Assembly: GCA_003669055.1 (NCBI GenBank)
Contig: RAYB01000035.1
Span: 1 to 55,393 of the forward strand
Source: a bacterium 1XD21-70
Lineage (GTDB): Bacteria; Bacillota; Clostridia; Lachnospirales; Lachnospiraceae
DNA: 55,393 nt
Direction: 5' to 3'
The position numbers and the translations under genes were made by a program. The notes below the pieces were generated by a model. It searched no databases and was not told the DNA's origin. It saw only the letters and a program-made list of their open reading frames with translations. This document shows positions 35,524 to 43,340 of the stretch, piece by piece. The stretch's first letter is position 1. Each line of letters starts with the position of its first letter.

Positions 35524-35557
35524 CTCTTCATATGAAATTCTGTTAGGGGGAATGATC

Positions 35558-37753
35558 ATGGAAAACATCTTACAGACGGCCGACGCGCTATTCCAAAACC
35601 GTTATATTATTTCTATTAAAAAAGCATTTACCATCACGCTTCCAGTAATCATCCTAGGCTCGATAGCGTCGCTGGTCAATAATATTCCCATTAACATTGT
35701 GCAGGCAGGTCTGGCTACCCCGGCTGGGCAGGTGATCCGGGCTGTAAATAGCGCACTCTGGCTGGGCAGCACAGCCGTCATGGCAATTTTGATTGCATGG
35801 ACTTTGGGCTATTATCTTGGCAATGCCTATAAACTTAACGGTACGCTCTCAGCCCTCACAAGTGTATCCGCCTATCTGGGCATTTGCGTTACAACCCCGG
35901 ATGGCGGCATCTCGTTGAGCCGATTGGGATCTAGCGGGCTTTTTGGAGCGATTCTAATCGCGATTCTGGCCACCGAATTGTACCATGTATTTTCCTTTCT
36001 TAAAATCAATACTTCAGAGGATACAGCAGAGGAGGTGCAGCAAATGTTTGCTGCTCTTTTCCCTGTCATGCTGTCCGTTTTCTGTATTGCCCTCACAAAC
36101 GGCATGATATTGCTGGCCTCCGGCAAAGGGATTGACGAGTGGATTTATACTGCCCTGTCGTTTCTTTTTTCAACGGCCGATGGAGGCGGACTTGCTGGTA
36201 CCTTGTTTCTGGTATTCGGCATCCATATTTTCTGGTTCTTTGGTATTCATGGCGGAAATGTGATGGATAGCATCATGGCCAGCGCTTTTGGCGAGAATCT
36301 CATCCATAATACCGGCCTGTATGCCTTGAACCACAATGCCTTTGACAGGCAGCTTGCCATTATTAGCAAGGGCTTTTTGGATACTTTTGTATTTATGGGA
36401 GGAGCTGGTACATCGCTGTGCATTATTATCGCGGTATTCATGATTGCCAAGAGCCGGTATATGCGCAGCATCGCCAAAATGGGCGGTATATTCGCACTCT
36501 TCAACATGAATGAAATTGTGTTGTTCGGCTTCCCTGTAATCTTGAACCCTCTTTTGCTGATACCTTTTCTGCTTACGCCGCTTACAGTGACGCTGATTTC
36601 ATGGAGCGCCATGTCTCTTGGCCTGGTTGCCCGGGTTGTAACAGAGGTGCATTGGGCAATGCCGCCTTTGATCAGTGGATATTTGGCAACCGGCGGACAT
36701 CTGTCAGGCAGCATCCTCCAACTGATCAATATTACTGCAGGCATCCTGATTTATCTGCCATTTATTCGTTTGATGGACAAGCGGGCAGTGCAAAAGGAAT
36801 CCCTGAAGGACAACAATACGGCTCTGTTAAAACATACACTGAATACGGTGGCTGAGAAAGTCCATAACTCCACAGGTGAAATCAATGGAGAGATTACAGA
36901 TTCTTCAATCATCTTGGAAAGCATCGTCAGAGATTTGAATGTGCTCTCTGCCCAGATGCAGCAACAGATGCAGCTCCTGCATACCTGTGACGAATATATG
37001 CGAACCATTGATACCTCGATAGGCAGCACAGATACCAGCATAAAAATCGTCTTGCAGAATATGGAAAAAACAAACACGCTATCCATGACAGGCGCCCAGA
37101 ACATGCAGCAAACGATGCAGGAGATGGAGGAAACTTTCTCCTCCACACAAAAAACCAATGAACAGGCCAGCCGGCTTCATCTGCGCTGTGAGCAGATTGA
37201 GGGAATCTTAAAAAGAATTGAGGACATATCCATGCAGACGGCGCTTTCACTCAATGCCTCGATTGAGGCGGCGCACGCCGGTGTTCATGGCAAAGAGTTT
37301 TCCGTGGTTGCCGCCAACATAAAAGATCTGTCGGAAGCAACGGCAAAGGCCGTTTCCGATATTCAGGGTTTGCTACAGGGGATGAAAGCGGATACATCTG
37401 ATATGATTGAGCGATCTGAGGTCAGTTTAAGGCAGGCAGAAACCGGACGGCAGCAGATGATTGGCACCAACCAGCTGTTTGGCGAAATTGTGCAGAACAT
37501 TAACAACATTCAAGCACAGTGTCATACAGTTCTTAAACACAGCAATGAGGTGATCGGTGAATTGCAGCAAATCAATGAACAAATCCGGGCAACCAGCCAT
37601 TTCTTTGTAGAAATGGTATCCCATATGTCTAAAGTGGCTGAACAGGTTCACGATAGGTCGGATGAATCCAAAGAGATGATGCAAAAGCTGCGGAAGCTAA
37701 ATGTGGAAACAAGCATTTTGACAGTAAGTGCGCTTGAGAACCTTGAAAAATAG
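35558..37753 (+). CDS. PTS EIIC sugar permease fused to a chemoreceptor signalling domain
   Basis: A 731-residue membrane protein with two modules in one uninterrupted frame. Residues 1 to about 425 are a complete PTS EIIC of the lactose/cellobiose/chitobiose group: about ten membrane segments, WFFGIHGGN with His231, and FNMNEIVLFGFPVILNP with Glu319. These fit the His and Glu that bind sugar in the ChbC structure. Residues about 435-731 are an all-helical coiled-coil hairpin like the methyl-accepting chemotaxis signalling domain, with its tip at ISMQTALSLNASIEAAHAG (about 555-575). There is no HAMP, PAS or EIIA/EIIB domain. The tip keeps Glu570 but has His573 and Val576 where receptors have Arg and Glu. 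ATG 35558 is 8 nt from AGGGGG. Likely a sugar sensor, possibly still a transporter. Confidence 0.9.
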   Translation: MENILQTADALFQNRYIISIKKAFTITLPVIILGSIASLVNNIPINIVQAGLATPAGQVIRAVNSALWLGSTAVMAILIAWTLGYYLGNAYKLNGTLSALTSVSAYLGICVTTPDGGISLSRLGSSGLFGAILIAILATELYHVFSFLKINTSEDTAEEVQQMFAALFPVMLSVFCIALTNGMILLASGKGIDEWIYTALSFLFSTADGGGLAGTLFLVFGIHIFWFFGIHGGNVMDSIMASAFGENLIHNTGLYALNHNAFDRQLAIISKGFLDTFVFMGGAGTSLCIIIAVFMIAKSRYMRSIAKMGGIFALFNMNEIVLFGFPVILNPLLLIPFLLTPLTVTLISWSAMSLGLVARVVTEVHWAMPPLISGYLATGGHLSGSILQLINITAGILIYLPFIRLMDKRAVQKESLKDNNTALLKHTLNTVAEKVHNSTGEINGEITDSSIILESIVRDLNVLSAQMQQQMQLLHTCDEYMRTIDTSIGSTDTSIKIVLQNMEKTNTLSMTGAQNMQQTMQEMEETFSSTQKTNEQASRLHLRCEQIEGILKRIEDISMQTALSLNASIEAAHAGVHGKEFSVVAANIKDLSEATAKAVSDIQGLLQGMKADTSDMIERSEVSLRQAETGRQQMIGTNQLFGEIVQNINNIQAQCHTVLKHSNEVIGELQQINEQIRATSHFFVEMVSHMSKVAEQVHDRSDESKEMMQKLRKLNVETSILTVSALENLEK

Positions 37754-37782
37754 GGTACTAAGCATCCCCCGCTTTAAAGTTC

Positions 37783-37811
37783 TTGACGAACGCCCCGCCC
37801 ACTTCTATAAT
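37783..37811 (+). promoter_or_regulatory. Sigma-A promoter of the methyltransferase gene
   Basis: TTGACG, a 17-nt spacer and a perfect TATAAT, starting 29 nt after the EIIC-chemoreceptor stop. It shows that the methyltransferase gene has its own promoter. Confidence 0.85.
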
Positions 37812-37847
37812 GAAGCTACGAAAAGCAAAAGAAAGGCTGACTCAATC

Positions 37848-38708
37848 ATGTGGATTGCAGATAAATGGAAGGACTACCAGATCCTTGACTGTTCAAAAGG
37901 AGAAAAACTAGAACTTTGGGGAGATTATCTTTTGATCCGCCCGGATCCCCAGGTCATCTGGGATACCCCCAAGGCACACAAAGGCTGGGCGCACCCCAAC
38001 GCCCATTACCACCGGAGCACAAAAGGCGGCGGCGAATGGGAATTTTTTGACCTTCCCCAGCAGTGGACCATCCGCTATGGGGAACTGACTTTTCAGCTAA
38101 AGCCCTTTAGCTTTAAGCACACCGGCCTGTTTCCGGAGCAGGCTGTCAACTGGGATTGGTGCCAGGAGAAAATCCGCGGTGCCAACAGGCCTGTGAAAGT
38201 CTTAAACCTGTTTGCTTACACGGGCGGTGCCACGCTCGCCGCCGCCAAGGCCGGGGCTGCCGTCACCCATGTGGACGCCTCGAAGGGCATGGTCGGATGG
38301 GCAAAAGAAAACGCGGCCTCCTCCGGCCTTGGCGATGCCCCTATCCGCTGGCTGGTGGACGACTGCGTGAAATTTGCCGAGCGCGAACTGCGCCGTGGCA
38401 ACCGTTACGATGCCATCATTATGGATCCTCCCTCCTATGGCCGCGGGCCGAAGGGTGAGATCTGGAAGATCGAGGACTGCATCCATCCGCTGATCCGGCT
38501 GTGTGCACAGCTTCTTACAAAAGAACCCCTTTTCTTCCTGGTAAACTCCTACACGACAGGCCTGGCCCCGGCAGTCCTTACCTATCTTCTCTCCACAGAG
38601 CTCTGCCCCCGCTTCGGCGGGCGGACGGATTCCCAGGAGATCGGGCTTTTTGTCCGCCAGTCCCGCCTGGCTCTGCCCTGCGGCGCTTCCGGGCGCTGGG
38701 AAAGATGA
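37848..38708 (+). CDS. Class I SAM-dependent methyltransferase (RlmI/RlmK-like)
   Basis: A 286-residue methyltransferase. Motif I is VLNLFAYTGGATLAAAKAG; the acidic motif II is VTHVDASKGMVGWAKENA; motif IV is IMDPPSYGRG, the DPP-Y form typical of 23S rRNA cytosine/guanine methyltransferases. The PUA-like N-terminal domain of RlmI is reduced here. ATG at 37848 follows the promoter at 37783-37811 closely; a longer frame from 37728 overlaps the previous gene. Convergent with the Wzm gene, 6 nt between stops. RNA target is inferred only. Confidence 0.85.
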   Translation: MWIADKWKDYQILDCSKGEKLELWGDYLLIRPDPQVIWDTPKAHKGWAHPNAHYHRSTKGGGEWEFFDLPQQWTIRYGELTFQLKPFSFKHTGLFPEQAVNWDWCQEKIRGANRPVKVLNLFAYTGGATLAAAKAGAAVTHVDASKGMVGWAKENAASSGLGDAPIRWLVDDCVKFAERELRRGNRYDAIIMDPPSYGRGPKGEIWKIEDCIHPLIRLCAQLLTKEPLFFLVNSYTTGLAPAVLTYLLSTELCPRFGGRTDSQEIGLFVRQSRLALPCGASGRWER

Positions 38709-38714
38709 GCGCTG

Positions 38715-39524
38715 CTACAGCACATCGGAGAAATGCGGCCGCAGCCTCTTAAAAACCTTAAGCCCGGCCAGCCCCACCGCTAACGTCACTGCCCAGAAAT
38801 AGAGCGTCAGCCTCGGCCGCTGCCAGAACCATTCTCCGGTCAGCATGCTGTCCCGGTATCCTGCTGCGATATAGTAAAACGGGTTCAGCTTGAGCACCTC
38901 GGCCAGCCAGGGCGCATTGTCCGCAAACATGCCCTCATGGTACATGATCGGCGTAAGCCACATCCCGAACTGTAAGCAAATGCTGACAATCTGAGCCATA
39001 TCCTTAAAAAACACGTTGACCGCCGATGTCAGGTAGCCGATCCCCAGCGCCAGCATGGACGCCGCAAAGGAGTAATACACGATCTGGATCCAGGACAGAT
39101 ATGGCGACCAGCGGTATGCAGCAAACATCAGATACATAATCAGGACAAAAAAGCTATGCACCAGCAGGCAGGAGACCAGCTTGATAATAGGCAGGATCTC
39201 TACCCGGAACACCACCTTTTTCACAAGGTAATGGTACTCCTGCAGGCAGTTGGTGACACAGTTTAAGGTCTCACTGAAAAAAAACCATGGCACGATGCCC
39301 GGCACCAGCCAGAGCACATAAGGCGCCGGAACCGGGGGAGTGCTCTTAAAACCGACCTGGAAGATCAAAAAATAGATGAGTATTGTCACCAGGGGCTGGA
39401 CAAACATCCACACCATCCCGAAATACGAGCCGACAAACCGTTTCCTGAAATCTGCCTTTGAGAGATCCCATATTAACTTCCGCTTCCCGGCAATCTCCTT
39501 CATCAACGAAACTACATATGCCAT
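38715..39524 (-). CDS. Polysaccharide ABC transporter permease, Wzm/TagG type
   Basis: A 269-residue ABC-2 permease with six hydrophobic segments. It has the conserved N-terminal amphipathic part LIWDLSKADFRKRFVGSYFGMVWMF, the AVNVFFKDMAQIVSICLQFGMWLTPIMY region and LNPFYYIAAGYRDSML. It would export an undecaprenyl-linked glycan or teichoic acid with a Wzt/TagH ATPase. That ATPase is not encoded next to it: the gene ends against a convergent methyltransferase gene. It lies 25 nt after rfbC and shares its promoter. Confidence 0.9.
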   Translation of the reverse strand: MAYVVSLMKEIAGKRKLIWDLSKADFRKRFVGSYFGMVWMFVQPLVTILIYFLIFQVGFKSTPPVPAPYVLWLVPGIVPWFFFSETLNCVTNCLQEYHYLVKKVVFRVEILPIIKLVSCLLVHSFFVLIMYLMFAAYRWSPYLSWIQIVYYSFAASMLALGIGYLTSAVNVFFKDMAQIVSICLQFGMWLTPIMYHEGMFADNAPWLAEVLKLNPFYYIAAGYRDSMLTGEWFWQRPRLTLYFWAVTLAVGLAGLKVFKRLRPHFSDVL

Positions 39525-39549
39525 TGTCCCGAACCCTTTCTCCTGTGCT

Positions 39550-40104
39550 TCAGAAACGGAAGGTCTCTGCCAATCCGCCCCATTTCTGGTCTTTTTCTGA
39601 GATAATCAATTCCACGCCTTCCTGCAGCGGCCAGCATATGCCGATCTCCGGGTCATCCCACGCCATGCCGCCCTCATCCCCCGGATGGTAAAAGTCCGTG
39701 CATTTATAGGCAAATTCCGCTTCGTCGGAGAGCACCAAAAAGCCATGGGCGAACCCCTGGGGAATATAGAACATCTTTTTATTCTCCGCTGACAGCGTCA
39801 CGCCAAACCATTTGCCGAACGTCGCCGAATCTGCCCGCAAATCCACCGCCACGTCGAACACCTCCCCGCGCAGCACCCGCACCAGCTTCCCCTGCGGAAA
39901 CTGCTTCTGGTAATGCAGGCCGCGCAGCACCCCGCGGACAGACATCGACTGGTTGTCCTGCACAAACACCATATCCAGCCCGGCCTCCCTGAAATCATTC
40001 TGATTATAAGTTTCCACAAAATAGCCCCGCTCATCCTTAAATATGGTCGGTTCAATCACATACAGCCCTTCGATCTCACAAGCTGCCACTTTTATCTTTC
40101 CCAT
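39550..40104 (-). CDS. rfbC: dTDP-4-dehydrorhamnose 3,5-epimerase
   Basis: A 184-residue cupin enzyme (RmlC) making dTDP-4-keto-L-rhamnose for surface glycans. The motif GVLRGLHYQ with catalytic His64, IPQGFAHGFLVL and the YKCTDFYHPGDEGGMAWDDPEIGI region are all present. The other dTDP-rhamnose genes (rfbA, rfbB, rfbD) are not in the window, so they must be elsewhere. It has its own promoter at 40212-40240 and heads an rfbC-wzm pair. Confidence 0.96.
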   Translation of the reverse strand: MGKIKVAACEIEGLYVIEPTIFKDERGYFVETYNQNDFREAGLDMVFVQDNQSMSVRGVLRGLHYQKQFPQGKLVRVLRGEVFDVAVDLRADSATFGKWFGVTLSAENKKMFYIPQGFAHGFLVLSDEAEFAYKCTDFYHPGDEGGMAWDDPEIGICWPLQEGVELIISEKDQKWGGLAETFRF

Positions 40105-40211
40105 TATTGCACCCTTCCTTCGTCATTATTTATCAGCCCGCAGACACCAGGCTGCCATGCTTTCCAAACTGCCTGCCGCACGGTTCCCCCGCCAGGCAGC
40201 ACAACAAATAT

Positions 40212-40240
40212 ACTATACTACGCAGTTACCAATTTGTCAA
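40212..40240 (-). promoter_or_regulatory. Sigma-A promoter of rfbC-wzm
   Basis: A perfect TTGACA, a 17-nt spacer and TATAGT on the minus strand. The roughly 100-nt leader contains a CTGCCTG/CAGGCAG hairpin. Confidence 0.85.
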
Positions 40241-40255
40241 AAACGAAACTGTCCC

Positions 40256-41920
40256 CTAAAGCCGCATGCTTACAATGCTGTAGAGCCGGAGTACGGCATA
40301 GGCATTGGCGCAGCACATCAGGTACAGGATTTTATGGTTCCTCTCTTTTGTCAGCACCAGGGTGTCATTTTTCAGGGACATCAGGAGCACCGGCAGGAAT
40401 GGAAGGAAATACCTTCCCTGTACGCCGCTTATGACATTTGCGCCTACAGGGGTCCAGGCTAAGAACATGGAGAGCATGGCTCCGCCGACACAAAAGAGGC
40501 ACAAAGCCCAGACCCAATAGCGCCGTATCCCGGACAAAAACAGCTGCTCCCCAGGCTTGCGGAAGCTTAAAAGAAGCAGGCATGCCGTGAACAGCATAAC
40601 CAGAAGATACGGGACATCTAACACCGGGTCAAGGTTCCCCAGATAAGCCCCGACCATGGTCAGGTGATATTGTTCGGACTGCCAAAACACCGTGTTCACA
40701 AACAGGCGCAGGCACTGCCAGGGCTGGGTCCAAAGGGTTCCCAGGCTGTATCCGGCCTCCTCGGCCCAGCCGATATAATTTTCTGTCTCGGATGCCACAT
40801 AGGTGCTCACCGTCCGGCCGTTGACCAACACCAGCACACAGACGCAGGTTCCCAGCACACAGCACGCCGACAGCAGCCACCTGCGCCGGTTCCCGAATTT
40901 TTTTACCGGGATCAGCAGGCAGAGCCCCAGGAAAACGGTGTAGATGATCTTGCACGGCCCTACCAAGGCCATGACAAGCGCCAATGCCGCCACGTCACGC
41001 GCCCGCACCTGCCCGGCAGCGAATGCCAGGTGCAGGCAGTAAGCGGTAAAATAAAAGATCCAGGCCATAATCCAGGCATCATAGGAAAAAGATGCCGACA
41101 GATGCAGCGTCATGGGCAGCACGGCCACCCCGAACAGCACCTCCCTCCCAAAGGGAAGGCGCTTCATGGCCAGCCAGGTCACTGCCACAAAAAACAGCAG
41201 GTTGCAGATCCTCCCTAAGTATGCCAGCCACAGGCTGTCCAGGGAAAGCAGCCTGGCCAGGGCAATCCCCAGGGCCTGGGGGACGTACGCTGCCGGTGTT
41301 GTCACCACCGGAGGATAGGGGGACACTGCCAGCTTATTCTCGTAGCCTTCCCCCTGGTACGCATATCCGCGCCCGCCGCATGACATCCCGTGGAGCGTCC
41401 GGTAAGTCTCTTCGGTCAGCGGCCTGCCGAGCACCACCGCACCGCTCCCCTTGTCCTGTCCTTGTTTTGTCAGGTACCCGTCTTCCTCGCCGTACACATA
41501 ATCGCCATGGACATCCTCCAGGACCCAGTCCCTGGCACGCACCAGCACATGGCCGTCCTCGCTGTTCGACGGCTGCCCCAGCAAATGGCTGGACAGCTGG
41601 TATGCACTGATATAATGGCTGACCTCGTCCGGCGCCGAAAGCGGGGGCAGGACAAACAGATACAAAAGCCCCAAAAAAAGCCCTGCCACGGGATATATTT
41701 TTGCGGGTTCCCACCGGCCGCTCTTTTGTTTCCCTCCCCAGGACAGCCAGCCGCACAGGCCGGTTCCTGCCAAGGCGGCAGCCAGCAGAAGCAGGTAATT
41801 GCCGACCAGCCAGGCATCCCCGCATCCGGCTGCCCCCATACGCACTTCTCCCAAGTGCCACCAGCCAAGGACAGCCAGCACGGCCACCCCGGCCAGCCAC
41901 CCTTTATCTTTTCCCTTCAT
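40256..41920 (-). CDS. DUF2142 family membrane protein (GT-C-like)
   Basis: A 554-residue membrane protein with about 12 hydrophobic segments. The motif LPPLSAPDEVSHYISAYQLS in the first large loop carries the acidic pair expected of GT-C-type glycosyltransferases, to which DUF2142 proteins are thought to belong. It would transfer a sugar from a polyprenyl-phosphate donor to a wall glycan outside the membrane. ATG at 41920 follows GGAGGAG and overlaps the DUF2304 gene by 17 nt. The donor could be made by the GT2 at 44677-45387. Confidence 0.8.
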   Translation of the reverse strand: MKGKDKGWLAGVAVLAVLGWWHLGEVRMGAAGCGDAWLVGNYLLLLAAALAGTGLCGWLSWGGKQKSGRWEPAKIYPVAGLFLGLLYLFVLPPLSAPDEVSHYISAYQLSSHLLGQPSNSEDGHVLVRARDWVLEDVHGDYVYGEEDGYLTKQGQDKGSGAVVLGRPLTEETYRTLHGMSCGGRGYAYQGEGYENKLAVSPYPPVVTTPAAYVPQALGIALARLLSLDSLWLAYLGRICNLLFFVAVTWLAMKRLPFGREVLFGVAVLPMTLHLSASFSYDAWIMAWIFYFTAYCLHLAFAAGQVRARDVAALALVMALVGPCKIIYTVFLGLCLLIPVKKFGNRRRWLLSACCVLGTCVCVLVLVNGRTVSTYVASETENYIGWAEEAGYSLGTLWTQPWQCLRLFVNTVFWQSEQYHLTMVGAYLGNLDPVLDVPYLLVMLFTACLLLLSFRKPGEQLFLSGIRRYWVWALCLFCVGGAMLSMFLAWTPVGANVISGVQGRYFLPFLPVLLMSLKNDTLVLTKERNHKILYLMCCANAYAVLRLYSIVSMRL

Positions 41921-42317
41921 GCTCTCCTCCGGCATAGCTGCCATCATATTCTTTCCCCGCAGGTGCCGCCGCCCCATGCTCTTCTTTCAGTTTCTCCTCA
42001 AGCGCCATCCGCTGTACCAATTCCTTAATCCTGGTTTCCAGCTGGGAGATGTGGATCGTCATCCTGAATTCCTTCACAATCAGCAAAAAGATGGCAAACA
42101 GGAACAAAAAATTCGGCGTGGAGTAGATCCCCAGGCAGTGGGCAATAAAATCGGCAATCGGCGGAAAGATGCTGAACACCACCAGTACCAAAGAGAGCAG
42201 GATCCAAAAAATTGCGCTCTCAATCTGTATCTTTGACTGCCGGATCTTCCGCATCATCAGCAGGAATGTCACCACCGACACCAGGATCAGCACCACCCGC
42301 AACGTCGTAGTCATCAT
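41904..42317 (-). CDS. DUF2304 small membrane protein
   Basis: A 137-residue protein with three hydrophobic segments in the first 90 residues (TLRVVLILVSVVTFLLMM, AIFWILLSLVLVVFSIF and FLFLFAIFLLIVKEF) followed by a coiled-coil segment with MTIHISQLETRIKELVQRMA and a charged tail. DUF2304 proteins are common in Gram-positive glycosylation clusters beside polyprenyl-phosphate GT2s and GT-C enzymes, perhaps as a partner. Coupled to the DUF2142 gene by a 17-nt overlap. Confidence 0.85.
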   Translation of the reverse strand: MMTTTLRVVLILVSVVTFLLMMRKIRQSKIQIESAIFWILLSLVLVVFSIFPPIADFIAHCLGIYSTPNFLFLFAIFLLIVKEFRMTIHISQLETRIKELVQRMALEEKLKEEHGAAAPAGKEYDGSYAGGEHEGKR

Positions 42318-42337
42318 AAACAGCCCTCACCCTTCTG

Positions 42338-43315
42338 TTATTTGCCCGCAGCCCTGTCCCAATATTGCGGGTTCATGCTGCACAGGCGCACTACCGCCCC
42401 GGGCAGTACACGGTACATCCTCCCCAGGCGGTAACCGGCATATTTGCACGCACTCCCCAAAAACAAAGCAGGCAGGCAGCAGGCATTGCCCTGCCGGATC
42501 AGTCTGCCCGCCACTTCCTTTACCATACGGATCCCCTCCCCCTCCGATGCCAGCCCCGCAAACACCTCCGGGTGGTCGGCCTGGGAAACTGCCAGGTCAA
42601 AGTTCCGGCGAAACTGCTGCAGCGGCGTCAGGTTATGGGAATGCACGACCCGGGCACCGGCCGCATATGCAATGCCGTATCCTGCCCGAACCGCCCCGGC
42701 CGCATAGACCATGTCCTCATTAAAGATCGCCCTGCTGACAAACCCGCCCTGCCGTTCAAATATATCTTTCCGGTACGCACAGCACACATTGGAGGCAAAA
42801 TACGTCTTGATCCCCCGCCGGGGCAGGTCCCTTGCGGTCTTGACACAGCCCTCCTCCGGATAATTGAAGCCCCGGACACAGCGCTCCACCGGCTCGCAGC
42901 CCTTCCCGGGCAGCTGCCTGGCATATGCCATGGCAACCTCCTCCCCCCCAGGGCCCGTTTGGCACAGCGCCTCCACCAGCCGCTCCACCAGCCGCCTCCC
43001 TGCCGGAAGGGCATCGTCTGTCATAAAAACCACCACGTCTGCCTGCGACAGCGCGGCGCCCAAATTCCTCGTGCCGCCATGGTCAAACTCCTCTTTGCGC
43101 ACATGGCGGACTTCCAGCCCGGCAATGCCCTTTGCCAGTTCCGGTTTCCATTCATTTTCTTCCGTATTGACCACGATAATCCGGTTTATGGCAAAGGTCT
43201 GCTGCCGCAGCCTTTTTAACAGGCAGGCAAAACGCCTTCCCGGCTTATATACCGGGATCACCACATCCACCACCGGCTTGCCAGGCCGCTGCCCTTGCCC
43301 TCTTTCTTCCATCAT
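42338..43315 (-). CDS. GT2 glycosyltransferase, rhamnosyltransferase-like
   Basis: A 325-residue GT-A-fold enzyme. The N-terminus VVDVVIPVYKPGRRFACLLK, FDHGGTRNLGAALSQADVVVFMTDDA (DDA as the metal motif) and FNEDMVYAAGAVRAGYGIAY are typical of RfbN/RfbF-like rhamnosyltransferases. This fits the rfbC gene of the locus. Start ATG at 43315 lies just after GGAGGGAGG; an upstream frame overlaps the flippase gene. Confidence 0.88.
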   Translation of the reverse strand: MMEERGQGQRPGKPVVDVVIPVYKPGRRFACLLKRLRQQTFAINRIIVVNTEENEWKPELAKGIAGLEVRHVRKEEFDHGGTRNLGAALSQADVVVFMTDDALPAGRRLVERLVEALCQTGPGGEEVAMAYARQLPGKGCEPVERCVRGFNYPEEGCVKTARDLPRRGIKTYFASNVCCAYRKDIFERQGGFVSRAIFNEDMVYAAGAVRAGYGIAYAAGARVVHSHNLTPLQQFRRNFDLAVSQADHPEVFAGLASEGEGIRMVKEVAGRLIRQGNACCLPALFLGSACKYAGYRLGRMYRVLPGAVVRLCSMNPQYWDRAAGK

Positions 43316-43340
43316 TCTGCCTCCCTCCTGCAAAATATCC

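Larger units (their letters stand above)
35237..35557. other. Divergent intergenic region between wall protein and EIIC-chemoreceptor genes
   Basis: 321 nt without a gene. It holds candidate promoters in both directions (minus 35379-35408, plus 35495-35523) and about 135 nt of untranslated leader for the wall protein. No palindrome convincing enough for an operator was seen. Confidence 0.55.

Noticed and set aside
35495-35557. Upstream start for the EIIC-chemoreceptor gene
   Set aside because: The TTG at 35495 is itself the -35 hexamer; ATG at 35558 has a good AGGGGG site and gives the normal EIIC N-terminus.
40664-41610. Plus-strand frames within the DUF2142 gene
   Set aside because: Antisense to a coherent membrane protein; low-complexity Pro/Arg composition.
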